This document shows positions 36,592-45,410 of a stretch of 48,698 nt of DNA, one piece after another. The DNA is taken from NCBI GenBank assembly GCA_030523345.1, contig JAUNIR010000009.1:1-48698 (forward strand). Direction: 5' to 3'. Numbering within the stretch: position 1 is the stretch's first letter; every line of letters begins with the position of its first letter. The notes beneath the pieces were generated by a model. It did not search any database and had not been told where the DNA came from. It was given only the letters and a program-made list of their open reading frames with translations. The DNA is from Lachnospiraceae bacterium (GTDB taxonomy: Bacteria; Bacillota; Clostridia; Lachnospirales; Lachnospiraceae). A program made the position numbers and the translations under genes.

Positions 36592-37263
36592 ATGGATTAC
36601 AACATGGCAATGTCAGATGGAGTAGATAGTTGGGAAACTATGATGCTCCTCTACAATTCAGCTCTTAAGGAAGTTGGTACTAAGCTTGAAATTCTTAATG
36701 ATGAGTTTCAGCATATTCATCAGTACAATCCTATCGAGCACATAAAGTCACGTATTAAATCACCTGAAAGTATTGTTAAGAAACTAAAAAAGCGTGGTCT
36801 TGATTCTACAATAGAGAACATGCGCGAGTTCATTAACGATATTGCAGGTATTAGAGTTATATGCTCTTTTACATCAGATATTTACCGTATTGCAGAAATG
36901 ATTCGTAACCAGAACGATATTAAGGTTATATCTGTTAAAGACTACATCATTTCACCTAAGGAATCTGGATATAAGAGCTTCCATATGATTGTATCTGTTC
37001 CTATTTACTTATCAGACTGCGTTGTTGATACTAAGGTTGAAATACAGATTAGAACCGTTGCAATGGATTTCTGGGCTTCTCTGGAGCATAAGATGAACTA
37101 TAAGCTACACCCAGATGAAACCGACCAGGAAATAATAGACATAAGACGTCGTTTGTATGATTGTGCCAGAATGGTATCAGCACTTGATGATGAAATGCTA
37201 GCATTAAATGAGAAGATGCAGGATTTGATAGAAATGCAGTCAAAGGAAAAAGCAAATAAATAA
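36592..37263 (+). CDS. small alarmone synthetase (RelQ/YjbM-like, (p)ppGpp synthetase)
   Basis: The 223-residue product contains a RelA/SpoT synthetase domain alone: KSRIKSPESIVKKLKKRG (substrate-binding), NDIAGIRVICSF, SGYKSFHMIV and VEIQIRTVAMDFWASLEHKMNYK with the catalytic Glu in EIQIRT. No HD hydrolase and no TGS/ACT domains, so it is a small alarmone synthetase that makes ppGpp or pGpp from GTP/GDP and ATP. It has the RelQ length. The start at 36592 is set by GGAG 7 nt upstream. It has its own promoter and a strong terminator. Confidence 0.93.
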   Translation: MDYNMAMSDGVDSWETMMLLYNSALKEVGTKLEILNDEFQHIHQYNPIEHIKSRIKSPESIVKKLKKRGLDSTIENMREFINDIAGIRVICSFTSDIYRIAEMIRNQNDIKVISVKDYIISPKESGYKSFHMIVSVPIYLSDCVVDTKVEIQIRTVAMDFWASLEHKMNYKLHPDETDQEIIDIRRRLYDCARMVSALDDEMLALNEKMQDLIEMQSKEKANK

Positions 37264-37277
37264 TATTATTTAGATAA

Positions 37278-37313
37278 AAAAGCTCTAACCTCAAACAACA
37301 GGTTAGAGCTTTT
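37278..37313. terminator. bidirectional terminator between relQ-like and flavoprotein genes
   Basis: AAAAGCTCTAACCT (37278-37291) pairs perfectly with AGGTTAGAGCTTTT (37300-37313), 14 bp. Confidence 0.88.
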
Positions 37314-37337
37314 ATTTTATGCCTATTTATTTTTAAT

Positions 37338-38705
37338 CTACTGTACAATTTCCCTAGCAACATAGACACCACTTGCAGATGCATGTGAAAGAGAATGAGT
37401 GATTCCCGAACCATCTCCAATTATATATAAGCCTTTATACTTGCTTTCAAGATGTTCATCAACAGCTACTTCCATATTATAGAATTTAACTTCTACACCA
37501 TATAACAATGTATCATCATTGGCTGTTCCTGGAGCTATCTTATCAAGAGCATAAATCATATCAATAATTCCATCAAGAATTCTTTTTGGAAGAACAAGGC
37601 TCAAGTCCCCAGGAGTAGCATTAAGAGTTGGCTGTGTAAACGACTCTTCTATTCTCTTTGGAGTAGATCTCTGACCTCTTATAAGATCGCCAAATCTCTG
37701 GACTATTACGCCGCCACCAAGCATATTTGAAAGTCTAGCTATCGACTCACCATATCCATTTGAATCTTTAAATGGCTCTGAAAAATGCTTCGCAACAAGA
37801 AGAGCAAAATTTGTATTTTCCGTCTGCTTTTCTGGATCTTCATAACTGTGTCCATTAACTGTAATGATTCCATTAGTATTCTCATTAACGACAGCACCTT
37901 TAGGATTCATACAGAATGTACGTACTTTGTCTTCATATTTCTCTGTACGGTATACGATTTTACTCTCATATAGCTCATCTGTCAGATGTGAGAAAACAAC
38001 TGCCGGAAGCTCTACTCTAACACCTATATCTACACGATTAGAATTTGTAGGAATGTCCATTTCCTTACAAACCTGTTCCATCCACTTACTGCCGCTTCTT
38101 CCGACTGAAATAACACAGTCCTTACATTCGTGCACGTCACCATTATTAACTTTAAGTTCGTAGCCACCATCTATAGCCTTGATGTGTTCGACTGCTGCAT
38201 CGAAATAAAAGTCAACCTTATCTTTAAGATAAGCATACAGATTTTCTAATACGACATAATTAATATCTGTGCCAAGATGACGGACAGATGCATCTAAAAG
38301 ATGCAAATCGTTCTGCATGCAGAGCTTTTTAAATTTCGTTCCAGATGTTGAATATAATTTTGTACCCTCTCCTCCATATGCCATATTGATTTCATCGACA
38401 TATTTCATAAGGTCTAAGGCCTGTTGCTTACCAATATATTCGAATAGTGTACCACCAAAGTCATTAGTAATATTATACTTGCCATCAGAAAATGCTCCAG
38501 CACCCCCAAATCCGCTCATTATTGAACAGCTCTTACAGCCAATACATGATTTGACATTTTTACCATCAATTGGACATTTTCTTTTATCAAGCTGGTGTCC
38601 GGCTTCAATTACGCCTATTTTAAGCTCACTGTTTAACTTTGTTAGTTCATACGCGGAATAAATTCCCCCTGGTCCTGCACCAACAATTAATACGTCATAC
38701 TTCAT
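37338..38705 (-). CDS. FAD-dependent oxidoreductase (COG2509-like)
   Basis: The 455-residue product begins with an FAD-binding Rossmann motif (VLIVGAGPGGIYSAYEL). A Cys-rich stretch CPIDGKNVKSCIGCKSC follows at about 50-66, a possible Fe-S or redox site, then FGGAGAFSDGKYN. The C-terminal YIIGDGSGITHSLSHASASG is the second FAD-contact motif. This combination fits the uncharacterised FAD-dependent dehydrogenase family COG2509. Cytoplasmic, no signal peptide. The ATG at 38705 follows GGAGG by 7 nt; frame upstream to 38720 is not supported. Upstream lies a long structured leader with a hairpin just before the gene, pointing to attenuation. Confidence 0.85.
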   Translation of the reverse strand: MKYDVLIVGAGPGGIYSAYELTKLNSELKIGVIEAGHQLDKRKCPIDGKNVKSCIGCKSCSIMSGFGGAGAFSDGKYNITNDFGGTLFEYIGKQQALDLMKYVDEINMAYGGEGTKLYSTSGTKFKKLCMQNDLHLLDASVRHLGTDINYVVLENLYAYLKDKVDFYFDAAVEHIKAIDGGYELKVNNGDVHECKDCVISVGRSGSKWMEQVCKEMDIPTNSNRVDIGVRVELPAVVFSHLTDELYESKIVYRTEKYEDKVRTFCMNPKGAVVNENTNGIITVNGHSYEDPEKQTENTNFALLVAKHFSEPFKDSNGYGESIARLSNMLGGGVIVQRFGDLIRGQRSTPKRIEESFTQPTLNATPGDLSLVLPKRILDGIIDMIYALDKIAPGTANDDTLLYGVEVKFYNMEVAVDEHLESKYKGLYIIGDGSGITHSLSHASASGVYVAREIVQ

Positions 38706-38736
38706 AAAAATCCTCCACAACTATTATTACATAAAA

Positions 38737-38761
38737 GAACCCCCTGCTTAGCAGAAGGCTC
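38737..38761 (-). terminator. hairpin with T-run in the flavoprotein leader (candidate attenuator)
   Basis: On minus GAGCCTTCTGC (38761-38751) pairs with GCAGGGGGTTC (38747-38737), 11 bp with three G-U pairs, loop TAA, directly followed by TTTTATG. It lies 32 nt before the ATG of the flavoprotein gene, not after a gene. Confidence 0.55.
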
Positions 38762-38849
38762 ATATGTAACCACCCTATGTAAATACCTTCATATATGAAA
38801 GTAAATATACTCAAAATTTCTAAATAATCTGTAAATTTCCTCTTTAAGT

Positions 38850-38956
38850 GAGGAGTGGCCGAGCGGATGAGAGTCGCCCGGCCATATTATGAAAAAATTC
38901 ATCTGGAAATTTCTTTCTTAGTAGCCCCGCTGAGGAATCTATCCGACTCCCCTTGG
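38850..38956 (-). ncRNA. candidate structured leader RNA of the flavoprotein gene
   Basis: The minus-strand RNA predicted to start near 38955 begins CAAGGGGAGTCGGAT. Within the next 100 nt, GGCCGGGCG (38883-38875) pairs with CGCTCGGCC (38865-38857), 9 bp with one G-U and loop ACTCTCATC. GGAGT (38950-38946) can pair with ACTCC (38856-38852) to close the domain, and GAGTCG (38949-38944) could alternatively pair with CGACTC (38876-38871) near that loop. ATGAA/TTCAT is a small hairpin in the middle. The same stretch resembles tRNA-Ser/Leu ends on plus but lacks a tRNA fold. No known riboswitch class was recognised. Confidence 0.4.
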
Positions 38957-38961
38957 AACTG

Positions 38962-38990
38962 TTTATAATATACAATTTAATTATGAACAA
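38962..38990 (-). promoter_or_regulatory. candidate promoter of the leader RNA/flavoprotein unit
   Basis: On minus TTGTTC (38990-38985), a 17-nt spacer and TATAAA (38967-38962). The predicted start falls at the first base of the structured element. Confidence 0.5.
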
Positions 38991-39002
38991 ATTATGAACA
39001 AA
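38981..39002. repeat. 11-bp tandem direct repeat at the leader promoter
   Basis: TTATGAACAAA is repeated head to tail at 38981-38991 and 38992-39002 (second copy ends in AAA-C context). It covers the -35 box; on the minus strand each copy offers a TTGTTC. Confidence 0.6.
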
Positions 39003-39131
39003 CTGTTAACGTGTAGTTAATATTAACAAAAAGCCGGTTTACATAGTACAAGTTTTGTACATTTTGCACTATGCCACATTGAAGTGCTAATGTGATGATA
39101 TGTGTATTTTGACAAAATAACAAAAAAAAGA

Positions 39132-39161
39132 CAGCATATAGGCCCTACCTCCTATATGCTG
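39132..39161 (-). terminator. terminator after the O-antigen-ligase-like gene
   Basis: CAGCATATAGG (39132-39142) pairs with CCTATATGCTG (39151-39161), 11 bp, and TCTTTTTTTTG follows on minus. Confidence 0.88.
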
Positions 39162-39178
39162 CCTGTCATAAACTATTA

Positions 39179-40393
39179 TTATGCATCAATTTTTTGTGGA
39201 ATTATACCAAATAGACACAGGAATATTAATGAGAAAGGCTGTACGATATAGTAATTTTCAAAAAATCCAGTAATGAGAACACATATTACTGCCGCGAACA
39301 GCACCTTATCAACACTTCCTGCACATCGCTTGTTCCTAAATCCGAGAAGTCTATATATAAGCATTGCACAAAGCGAAATAAACACAATAACTCCATGCAC
39401 AACAAGAATATCCATCATAGCACTATGTGCTTCTAACATTCCCTCCATGTACTCGAGCTTCATCTGATATGAAGATCCAATTCCCGTCAGCGGTTTTTCC
39501 AAGAATGCATACCATAACTCACTCCATATGTCATTTCTTCCGGAAATTAAATCTTTATAAAATAATTGAATGCCACCATCTGACATACTTCCTATTACGA
39601 TATAAAGCCCTGAGAATAACACGGATCCTACTGTTGATAGAACTATAATGATAGTATTTATAGTTTTTTCCATGACTATTTTTTCAGGTATAATCATTAT
39701 TGCTAAAAGTGCAATAAGTCCCATAAGAGCTGTACGTGATCTGTACCACGAAATTATGTTAAAAGCTAACGCAATCAAGAATAAGTACAATGGTATATAC
39801 CACCAATTTCTCTTATACCAGCACCTCATTCCTTCTTTTCTGCCATACTCACCAACATATCTTCCATAGTCCTTTAATTTCTTTTCATTGACTACCTGCA
39901 TCAATACCATTAAAAAGGCAAAACCAGTAATAAGAATTAAGCCTCCATAATTAGTGTTATAACCTTTGAAGTACCCCTTTACATCTATTGTCCAGTAAAA
40001 AAAGAATATCGCCACATATATTAGTATCCCGTAGCTTTCTTTCCTACTAAATTCAATTTTGTCAGCAAGGTAAAGGATAAGCATGAAGTCAACTACAATA
40101 AGTAAGCAGCCTTTATTTGACCCTAGAATAAATAGATTAATAAGTGCCACCACATCCGTTGCCGCCATTATCCAAAAGAACTTATCTTTAAGCGCATCCT
40201 TAATATCTACATAACAAAAAAACGCCCCTGTCAGTGCTACAAATGTAATAAGAGTTCCGTATCTTGTAAATGTCTGATACCACTCAAAAAAGTGCCACTC
40301 TAGGGTAGTAATAACAAGAATACCTATAAAAATAAACAGGTTTCCAAGTGTTTTTCTTGATATATTTATTTTATTTTTTTCATTATTTCCCAT
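39179..40393 (-). CDS. O-antigen ligase/Wzy-like polysaccharide polymerase
   Basis: The 404-residue product has about 11-12 membrane helices and the Wzy_C/WaaL signature: the RSRTALMGL segment and the long loop SGRNDIWSELWYAFLEKPLTGIGSS followed by EAHSAMMDILVVHG, where conserved Arg and His lie. It would polymerise or ligate lipid-linked repeat units of a surface polysaccharide. There is no flippase beside it in the window. It starts at the ATG at 40393, which lies 6 nt after a -10 box and has no Shine-Dalgarno. Confidence 0.86.
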   Translation of the reverse strand: MGNNEKNKINISRKTLGNLFIFIGILVITTLEWHFFEWYQTFTRYGTLITFVALTGAFFCYVDIKDALKDKFFWIMAATDVVALINLFILGSNKGCLLIVVDFMLILYLADKIEFSRKESYGILIYVAIFFFYWTIDVKGYFKGYNTNYGGLILITGFAFLMVLMQVVNEKKLKDYGRYVGEYGRKEGMRCWYKRNWWYIPLYLFLIALAFNIISWYRSRTALMGLIALLAIMIIPEKIVMEKTINTIIIVLSTVGSVLFSGLYIVIGSMSDGGIQLFYKDLISGRNDIWSELWYAFLEKPLTGIGSSYQMKLEYMEGMLEAHSAMMDILVVHGVIVFISLCAMLIYRLLGFRNKRCAGSVDKVLFAAVICVLITGFFENYYIVQPFSLIFLCLFGIIPQKIDA

Positions 40394-40399
40394 ACGCGT

Positions 40400-40429
40400 A
40401 TTTTATCATGAGGACAGTTCTTTTGTCAT
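40400..40429 (-). promoter_or_regulatory. promoter giving a leaderless Wzy-like transcript
   Basis: On minus ATGACA (40429-40424, five of six match TTGACA), an 18-nt spacer and TAAAAT (40405-40400). The predicted start, 7 nt on, is the A of the ATG at 40393. Confidence 0.6.
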
Positions 40430-40447
40430 CCGTTGGCATTAATACAA

Positions 40448-40474
40448 AGGACGCTCCCATATAGAAAGCGTCCT
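40448..40474 (-). terminator. terminator after the calcium-repeat protein gene
   Basis: AGGACGCT (40448-40455) pairs with AGCGTCCT (40467-40474), followed by TTTGTATT on minus. Confidence 0.78.
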
Positions 40475-40480
40475 CATAAT

Positions 40481-41638
40481 TCATGCACCTTTATTTATTG
40501 CTAAGTCAACATGCTGTACACTTCCTACAGCGCCTGACTCATACAAAAAAATACCGGTTTTTCGCACTTTAGCATTTGTAATATTCTCTTGATTGTTAAC
40601 GCTAAATTCAGTCTCTTTGTTGCCTAGGTAAATGGCTCCTACATCCTTATCCTTTAATTTATAAAGGCTCGTGGTGCCATCCTCGTTAAAACACATAATA
40701 CTCAGCTTATCAAATACTTCATCAGCTTCATCTATCCATCCATTTCCATCCTTATCATACTTAGCCAGGTCTTTAAAGCCATCCCCACTCTTTGTTCCAA
40801 ATAACTCTGATCCATCGTTGATTACACCATCATCATTTAAATCAAGAGCCAAAAAACCGCTTCCTTTTCCAAGCATTGAAATATTATCCATTTCACCATC
40901 TGAATCAAGATCGAAATAAAACTTCTGATCTGATATATCTGCGCCGCAGTTATCAAGGTTAATAACAAGTGGATCACATAGCCGCATCTGAAGCGAATCT
41001 CTTACACCTGTTTCACATGTATATTTTTCAAAGCTTCTGCTCATGCCTATATCAATACCAAAATCAATTTCTCTACCATCGGATGTTTTTACAATACCTC
41101 TGGCATTAAAAGTAGTGTATTCAAACTCTCCTTCGTAGTGTTCAGCCTTCATTCGGTCTGAAACCTCTGTAAAAGAAATACCTGATGCTGCCAGATCATC
41201 ACCTGACATATCAGCCCCTGAGAAAGCCCTTTCAAAAAGGTCTTCCGACTCACCACCATTTTTTCCAAATAAAAGCATAAGCAAAAAGTTCAGAACTAAA
41301 TATCTGATTGCAGACTTAAGATCTTCCTCATGTTTTGAAACCTTTGCCACCTTGGCTGTAGAAATTTCACTGAATTTGCCTTTTAAAAAAGCAAGAGAAT
41401 TTTCCCCGTTACCTAAAGAAGTGTCGGCATTATCTTCATTAGCTAACTTTTCCTTTTGCGATTTTTCATCATTTGATGTTCTATCTTTATGAACATCCTG
41501 ATATGCATTGTTCAACGCATCTGTAAATTCTTTTGCCGACATGGTTTTCACGCTTCTTTCATACGTGTAAGCTTCCATGCTAACAGAAGTATATGTTCTG
41601 GCAGAATCCATTCCTATACTGCTGTTTGTTATTATCAA
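40481..41638 (-). CDS. protein with calcium-binding Asp-rich loops
   Basis: The 385-residue product has no signal peptide. The N-terminal half is polar and variable with one hydrophobic helix (about 110-124). The second half has three EF-hand/dockerin-like calcium loops: DLDSDGEMD (243-251), DLNDDGVIND (266-275) and DKDGNGWID (295-303). The order FYFDLDSDG, ALDLNDDG, GSELFG, DGNGWIDEADEVFD matches a family that I recall from vibrios and clostridia, some annotated as RTX/hemolysin-type. Function is unknown. The start is TTG at 41638 with GAGG close upstream; the MIITNSS start fits relatives. Secretion, if any, would be non-classical. Confidence 0.75.
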   Translation of the reverse strand: MIITNSSIGMDSARTYTSVSMEAYTYERSVKTMSAKEFTDALNNAYQDVHKDRTSNDEKSQKEKLANEDNADTSLGNGENSLAFLKGKFSEISTAKVAKVSKHEEDLKSAIRYLVLNFLLMLLFGKNGGESEDLFERAFSGADMSGDDLAASGISFTEVSDRMKAEHYEGEFEYTTFNARGIVKTSDGREIDFGIDIGMSRSFEKYTCETGVRDSLQMRLCDPLVINLDNCGADISDQKFYFDLDSDGEMDNISMLGKGSGFLALDLNDDGVINDGSELFGTKSGDGFKDLAKYDKDGNGWIDEADEVFDKLSIMCFNEDGTTSLYKLKDKDVGAIYLGNKETEFSVNNQENITNAKVRKTGIFLYESGAVGSVQHVDLAINKGA

Positions 41639-41817
41639 ATTTCCTCGCTTTCCTGTTAGCCCTCCATATAGCTCATACGTGCATACTTGTGTATATATGT
41701 ACTAGTCATTATATGTTTAATCCAAAAAAGCTCCATCTTTTAGTGAAAATAAAAAAAGACGACAGTTCACACAAACATCCATGCTCATGCTTACCATCAC
41801 CTTCCGTGGCTACACAA

Positions 41818-41858
41818 TATATATTTCGGACACTTGATCAGTGCGTCCAAAATATATA
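41818..41858. repeat. long imperfect palindrome downstream of the CARF nuclease gene
   Basis: A roughly 40-bp region has ATATATATTT and AAAATATATAT outer arms and an inner GGACACT ... AGTG(CG)TCC stem around TGATC. It may end the minus-strand transcript of the CARF nuclease, although it lacks a plain T-run, or be a protein or recombination site. Confidence 0.5.
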
Positions 41859-41882
41859 TCGGTAGAATAACTTAAAATTTAA

Positions 41883-43064
41883 CTAGTTACTATTATTTTT
41901 ATCTACAATAAGTGTAATAGTAATATCCATTTCTTTTGCTCTTTCAGCACATACTTCCTGAACAGTACCAGTCGTGACTATCTCTTTTTTTACATATTTA
42001 TCTCCAAAATGAGAAGCTACTGAATCTATTTCATACAATTCTGGTTTATCAATTTCATAGTTTTTACATGAAACGAAATTAATTATATTATCCTTAATAG
42101 TTATTACATCAATCTCGTTCTCCACATCACCCGATTTATGAATTATTCCATCCCAATCAATACACGTACCTACTCGTACGTCATCATATTCTGAAGATTC
42201 AAGTCTTGTGTAATATGTTTCAAGCTCTAAAACACAACCTGCGTCCTTTATAACTTCTAGTACTCTTTTATTTTTAAACACAATTTTTGTTTCTGAAGTT
42301 TCATCAGCAATATACTCAGTAACAATGCGTCTACGTTCTAGACTCGCCATATAGTCACTAAATGACCTTTTTTCTATTTTATGCTTATTATACAGCTTTT
42401 CTAATTCAACATCTGGGACACAAATTGTCGTACCATTTGTATACTTTTTAAGTTCCTTTATTACTGCTGAAAATTTGTTCCATTTGGAAGGTGTAGGAAT
42501 CATCACCTCATAGATTTTTCTAACATCGTTTCTAAAATTCTCACCAGAAAGCTCGTCCTTTATATTCTTTTGCTTACCGATGTTAACAGCACTACCTTCA
42601 AGTTCTAAATATTTAGCTATTGTAAGTTTAATATTCTGCTCAGTCACTTTACCTGCTGGCCCCTCAGAATCCTTAGTATATAAAGCCTCACCCGTAGTAA
42701 TGTTATACTGAATCATCGGAATATCGTATCTTTCAGCAACAGCACCCATTGCAGCTAACACTAAGTCTTGACCTCCCGTAAGGTCAATAAAACATCTATT
42801 ATTAGAATTCTTTTCTTTTTCAACTAAAAAAGCTATTCTGTCAACAACATGAGCATATTCAATCTTTCCAATTTCATCCACTTCATGAAATACTACTTCT
42901 TTAACACCACAATATTTCTTAAGCCAGTTTTTAAAAGCTGACTTGTCACGTAGCGTCATTTTATCATGCTCACCTACAAAATATACTTTATCAAACTTGT
43001 ATTTCAAACAAGCATACACATTTTCAAGCATCTCTGCATCAAAGAATTCTATTACGACATTCAT
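41883..43064 (-). CDS. CARF-domain nuclease, Card1/Can2-like (DUF1887)
   Basis: The 393-residue product has an N-terminal CARF-like Rossmann domain (about 1-150) with FIDLTGGQDLVLAA (92-105), the loop that binds cyclic oligoadenylate in CARF proteins. A winged-helix-like linker (about 195-275) follows, then a PD-(D/E)XK nuclease domain (about 276-390): GCVLELETYY (Glu280/Glu282), WDGI, ENEIDVI (Glu317/Asp319) and VSCKN (Lys334). This is the layout of Card1/Can2, which cut DNA and RNA when activated by the second messenger from Cas10. AGGAG lies 7 nt before the ATG at 43064; the longer frame to 43127 is unsupported. No cas genes or repeats are near. Confidence 0.85.
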   Translation of the reverse strand: MNVVIEFFDAEMLENVYACLKYKFDKVYFVGEHDKMTLRDKSAFKNWLKKYCGVKEVVFHEVDEIGKIEYAHVVDRIAFLVEKEKNSNNRCFIDLTGGQDLVLAAMGAVAERYDIPMIQYNITTGEALYTKDSEGPAGKVTEQNIKLTIAKYLELEGSAVNIGKQKNIKDELSGENFRNDVRKIYEVMIPTPSKWNKFSAVIKELKKYTNGTTICVPDVELEKLYNKHKIEKRSFSDYMASLERRRIVTEYIADETSETKIVFKNKRVLEVIKDAGCVLELETYYTRLESSEYDDVRVGTCIDWDGIIHKSGDVENEIDVITIKDNIINFVSCKNYEIDKPELYEIDSVASHFGDKYVKKEIVTTGTVQEVCAERAKEMDITITLIVDKNNSN

Positions 43065-43088
43065 AACCAAGCTCCTTTTATATAAACA

Positions 43089-43116
43089 GAAACGGCTCTT
43101 ATATAAGAACCGTTTC
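43089..43116 (-). terminator. terminator between the hydratase and CARF nuclease genes
   Basis: GAAACGGCTCTTA (43089-43101) pairs with TAAGAACCGTTTC (43104-43116), 12-13 bp with one G-U on the RNA, and CTGTTTATAT follows. It lies 25 nt upstream of the CARF nuclease start, so that gene either depends on read-through or has a promoter nearby. Confidence 0.78.
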
Positions 43117-43135
43117 CATTTTATCATATTTTCGA

Positions 43136-45388
43136 TTATCCTTTGTAGTAATTAATTAAACATCCCTTAAGAATAATTTCTCTCTCATCATCAGTAAGTT
43201 CTCCAAGAGTTAAATCAAATTCTTTAAGTTCTGATTCTCCAACAGCATATGCCTTGATTACCTCTCTCTTTTCCTTTACTGCATTCTGAATATCTGGAAC
43301 AAAGATATACTGAAGGTATTCAAATGGCAAATCTCCCTCCTTAATAATAAATGGGAGCATTCCCCAGTTTATAAGGTTAGAACGATATCTCTTTGTAGCA
43401 TATTCGTTAGCAATATTAGCCCATCCGCCTAGAACCTTCTGACATGACGCTGCCTGTTCTCTTGCTGATCCATCACCTGGCTTAACCGCAAATATTGTTG
43501 AACCAAATCCTGTATTTGTATGATTTACGTCAGCGAACTGTGTATGAATTACTTCCATTGCAGGTTTAACTTCTGCATTAACCTCACAAGGATGTCCACC
43601 TTCCATACGTACTGCCTCACACTTACCAATTTCTTTAGCAACTCCTACGTATGCAGGATCCTTTCTTGAAAGAGTAAACTCAGCAAGGCCAAGTGGATTT
43701 GATCTATATGATGATGTCTCACCTGATGGGATAAGCTCATCTGTTGTAGTAACTGGGTCGTGAATTACTGATGCAACCTTAAGTAAGAGGTTTTCAGGAA
43801 GAGCACCCATCTTTGGCCAGTCCTTAATGTTAGGGCCGAACTGAATTTCCTGTTTTTCATCAGCGACTCCCTTTGAATCAAATACTCTGTTCTTATAAAT
43901 TGTAGAATCAAAGTGATATTTATACTTCTGTAATGTATTAGCTTCAATCTGCTTTGTAGCTGATGTAAGGAATCCCTTGTTCGCAGCTGTTGCAGCAATT
44001 GATCTAGCATCCATAAGTGCTACAGATGAAATCTGACCGTTCTGAAGCTTTGAACCTTCTCTGTTAGGGAAGTTTCTTGTAGAATGACGAATAGAGAATG
44101 CATTATTTGCAGGAGTGTCTCCAGCACCAAAGCATGGTCCACAGAATGCTGTCTTAAGTACAGCACCTGTCTGCATAAGCTTTGCAGCACATCCATTCTT
44201 TATAAGTTCCATATAAACTGGCATTGAAGCAGGGTATACATTAAGTGTAAATCTGTCTGTACCGATTGATGCTCCATTTAAGATGTCTGCTGCAGCACAA
44301 ATATTTTCAAATCCACCACCTGCACAACCAGCGATAACACCCTGTTCTACGTAAAGCTTTCCGTCAACGATTTTATCCTTAAGTGAATACTCTACCTGTC
44401 CGTCAAGGCTTACAAGTGCCTTCTTCTCAACATCTGCTAAGATGTCTGCAAGGTTAGCATTTACTTCATCAATTGTATATGTATTACTTGGATGGAATGG
44501 CATAGCAATCATTGGCTGGATAGTAGATAAGTCTACTTCAATAACACCATCATAATATGCACCATCTTCTGGTTTTAATTCCTTGTAATCCTCTGGACGT
44601 TCATGAATAGCATAGAACTCTTCAATCTCAGCATCTGTCTGCCAAATTGATGAAAGACATGTTGTCTCAGTAGTCATTACATCTATACCAATTCTAAAGT
44701 CAGCTGAAAGATTAGCTACACCTGGTCCAACGAACTCCATTACTTTATTTTTAACATATCCATTTCCAAATACAGCTCCAATAATAGCCAAAGCTACGTC
44801 CTGTGGTCCAACACCTGGCTGTGGAGTTCCTGTCATATATACGGCAACAACCTGTGGACAGTTAATATCGTAAGTACGTGAAAGTAACTGTTTAACAAGT
44901 TCTGGGCCACCTTCGCCCATTGCCATTGTACCAAGAGCACCATAACGAGTATGTGAGTCTGATCCAAGAATCATTTTTCCACCACCTGCAAGCATTTCTC
45001 TTGCAAACTGATGAATAACTGCCTGATGAGGTGGTACATAAATTCCACCATATTTCTTGGCACATGTAAGTCCAAACATGTGGTCATCTTCATTAATTGT
45101 TCCACCTACTGCACAAAGTGAGTTGTGACAGTTTGTGAGAACATATGGAATAGGGAACTTTTCAAGTCCTGACGCACGAGCAGTCTGAATAATGCCAACA
45201 AATGTGATGTCATGGCTTGTAAGCTTATCGAACTTAATCTGAAGCTTATCCATATTTCCTGAAGTGTTATGTTCCTTAAGAATATTGTAAGCAATAGTCT
45301 TAGTTTTTCCCTCTTCCTTTGTGTTTGATGCGTTTTCACAAAGTACACCATTTACTAAGAAAGCTCCATTTTCTCGAAGATTAATCAT
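43136..45388 (-). CDS. aconitase-superfamily hydratase (YbhJ-like)
   Basis: The 750-residue product has the aconitase/IPM-isomerase catalytic fold, with the Fe-S cysteines in TTCLSS and CGPCFGAG, the SDSHTRYGA motif and a C-terminal swivel domain. It aligns by pattern with the YbhJ-type hydratases of about 750 residues, distinct from AcnA (about 890) and AcnB. The substrate is unclear: an aconitase-like isomerisation of a citrate analogue. AAGGAGAAA precedes the ATG. The AEC transporter gene ends 22 nt upstream, so the two are an operon, perhaps for import or export and conversion of an organic acid. Confidence 0.9.
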   Translation of the reverse strand: MINLRENGAFLVNGVLCENASNTKEEGKTKTIAYNILKEHNTSGNMDKLQIKFDKLTSHDITFVGIIQTARASGLEKFPIPYVLTNCHNSLCAVGGTINEDDHMFGLTCAKKYGGIYVPPHQAVIHQFAREMLAGGGKMILGSDSHTRYGALGTMAMGEGGPELVKQLLSRTYDINCPQVVAVYMTGTPQPGVGPQDVALAIIGAVFGNGYVKNKVMEFVGPGVANLSADFRIGIDVMTTETTCLSSIWQTDAEIEEFYAIHERPEDYKELKPEDGAYYDGVIEVDLSTIQPMIAMPFHPSNTYTIDEVNANLADILADVEKKALVSLDGQVEYSLKDKIVDGKLYVEQGVIAGCAGGGFENICAAADILNGASIGTDRFTLNVYPASMPVYMELIKNGCAAKLMQTGAVLKTAFCGPCFGAGDTPANNAFSIRHSTRNFPNREGSKLQNGQISSVALMDARSIAATAANKGFLTSATKQIEANTLQKYKYHFDSTIYKNRVFDSKGVADEKQEIQFGPNIKDWPKMGALPENLLLKVASVIHDPVTTTDELIPSGETSSYRSNPLGLAEFTLSRKDPAYVGVAKEIGKCEAVRMEGGHPCEVNAEVKPAMEVIHTQFADVNHTNTGFGSTIFAVKPGDGSAREQAASCQKVLGGWANIANEYATKRYRSNLINWGMLPFIIKEGDLPFEYLQYIFVPDIQNAVKEKREVIKAYAVGESELKEFDLTLGELTDDEREIILKGCLINYYKG

Positions 45389-45410
45389 AGTTTTTCTCCT
45401 TATTTAAATT

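Noticed and set aside
38850..38952. tRNA-Ser/Leu-like sequence on the plus strand (GTGGCCGAGCGG...)
   Set aside because: The 5' part and a 7-bp acceptor with one mismatch look tRNA-like, but the D-stem partner, a normal anticodon arm and the TTCGAAT loop are missing and there is no CCA. The minus strand gives a better structure and has a promoter.
41883..43064. CRISPR array next to the CARF nuclease
   Set aside because: No regularly spaced 25-40 bp repeats on either side within the window; only single palindromes were seen.
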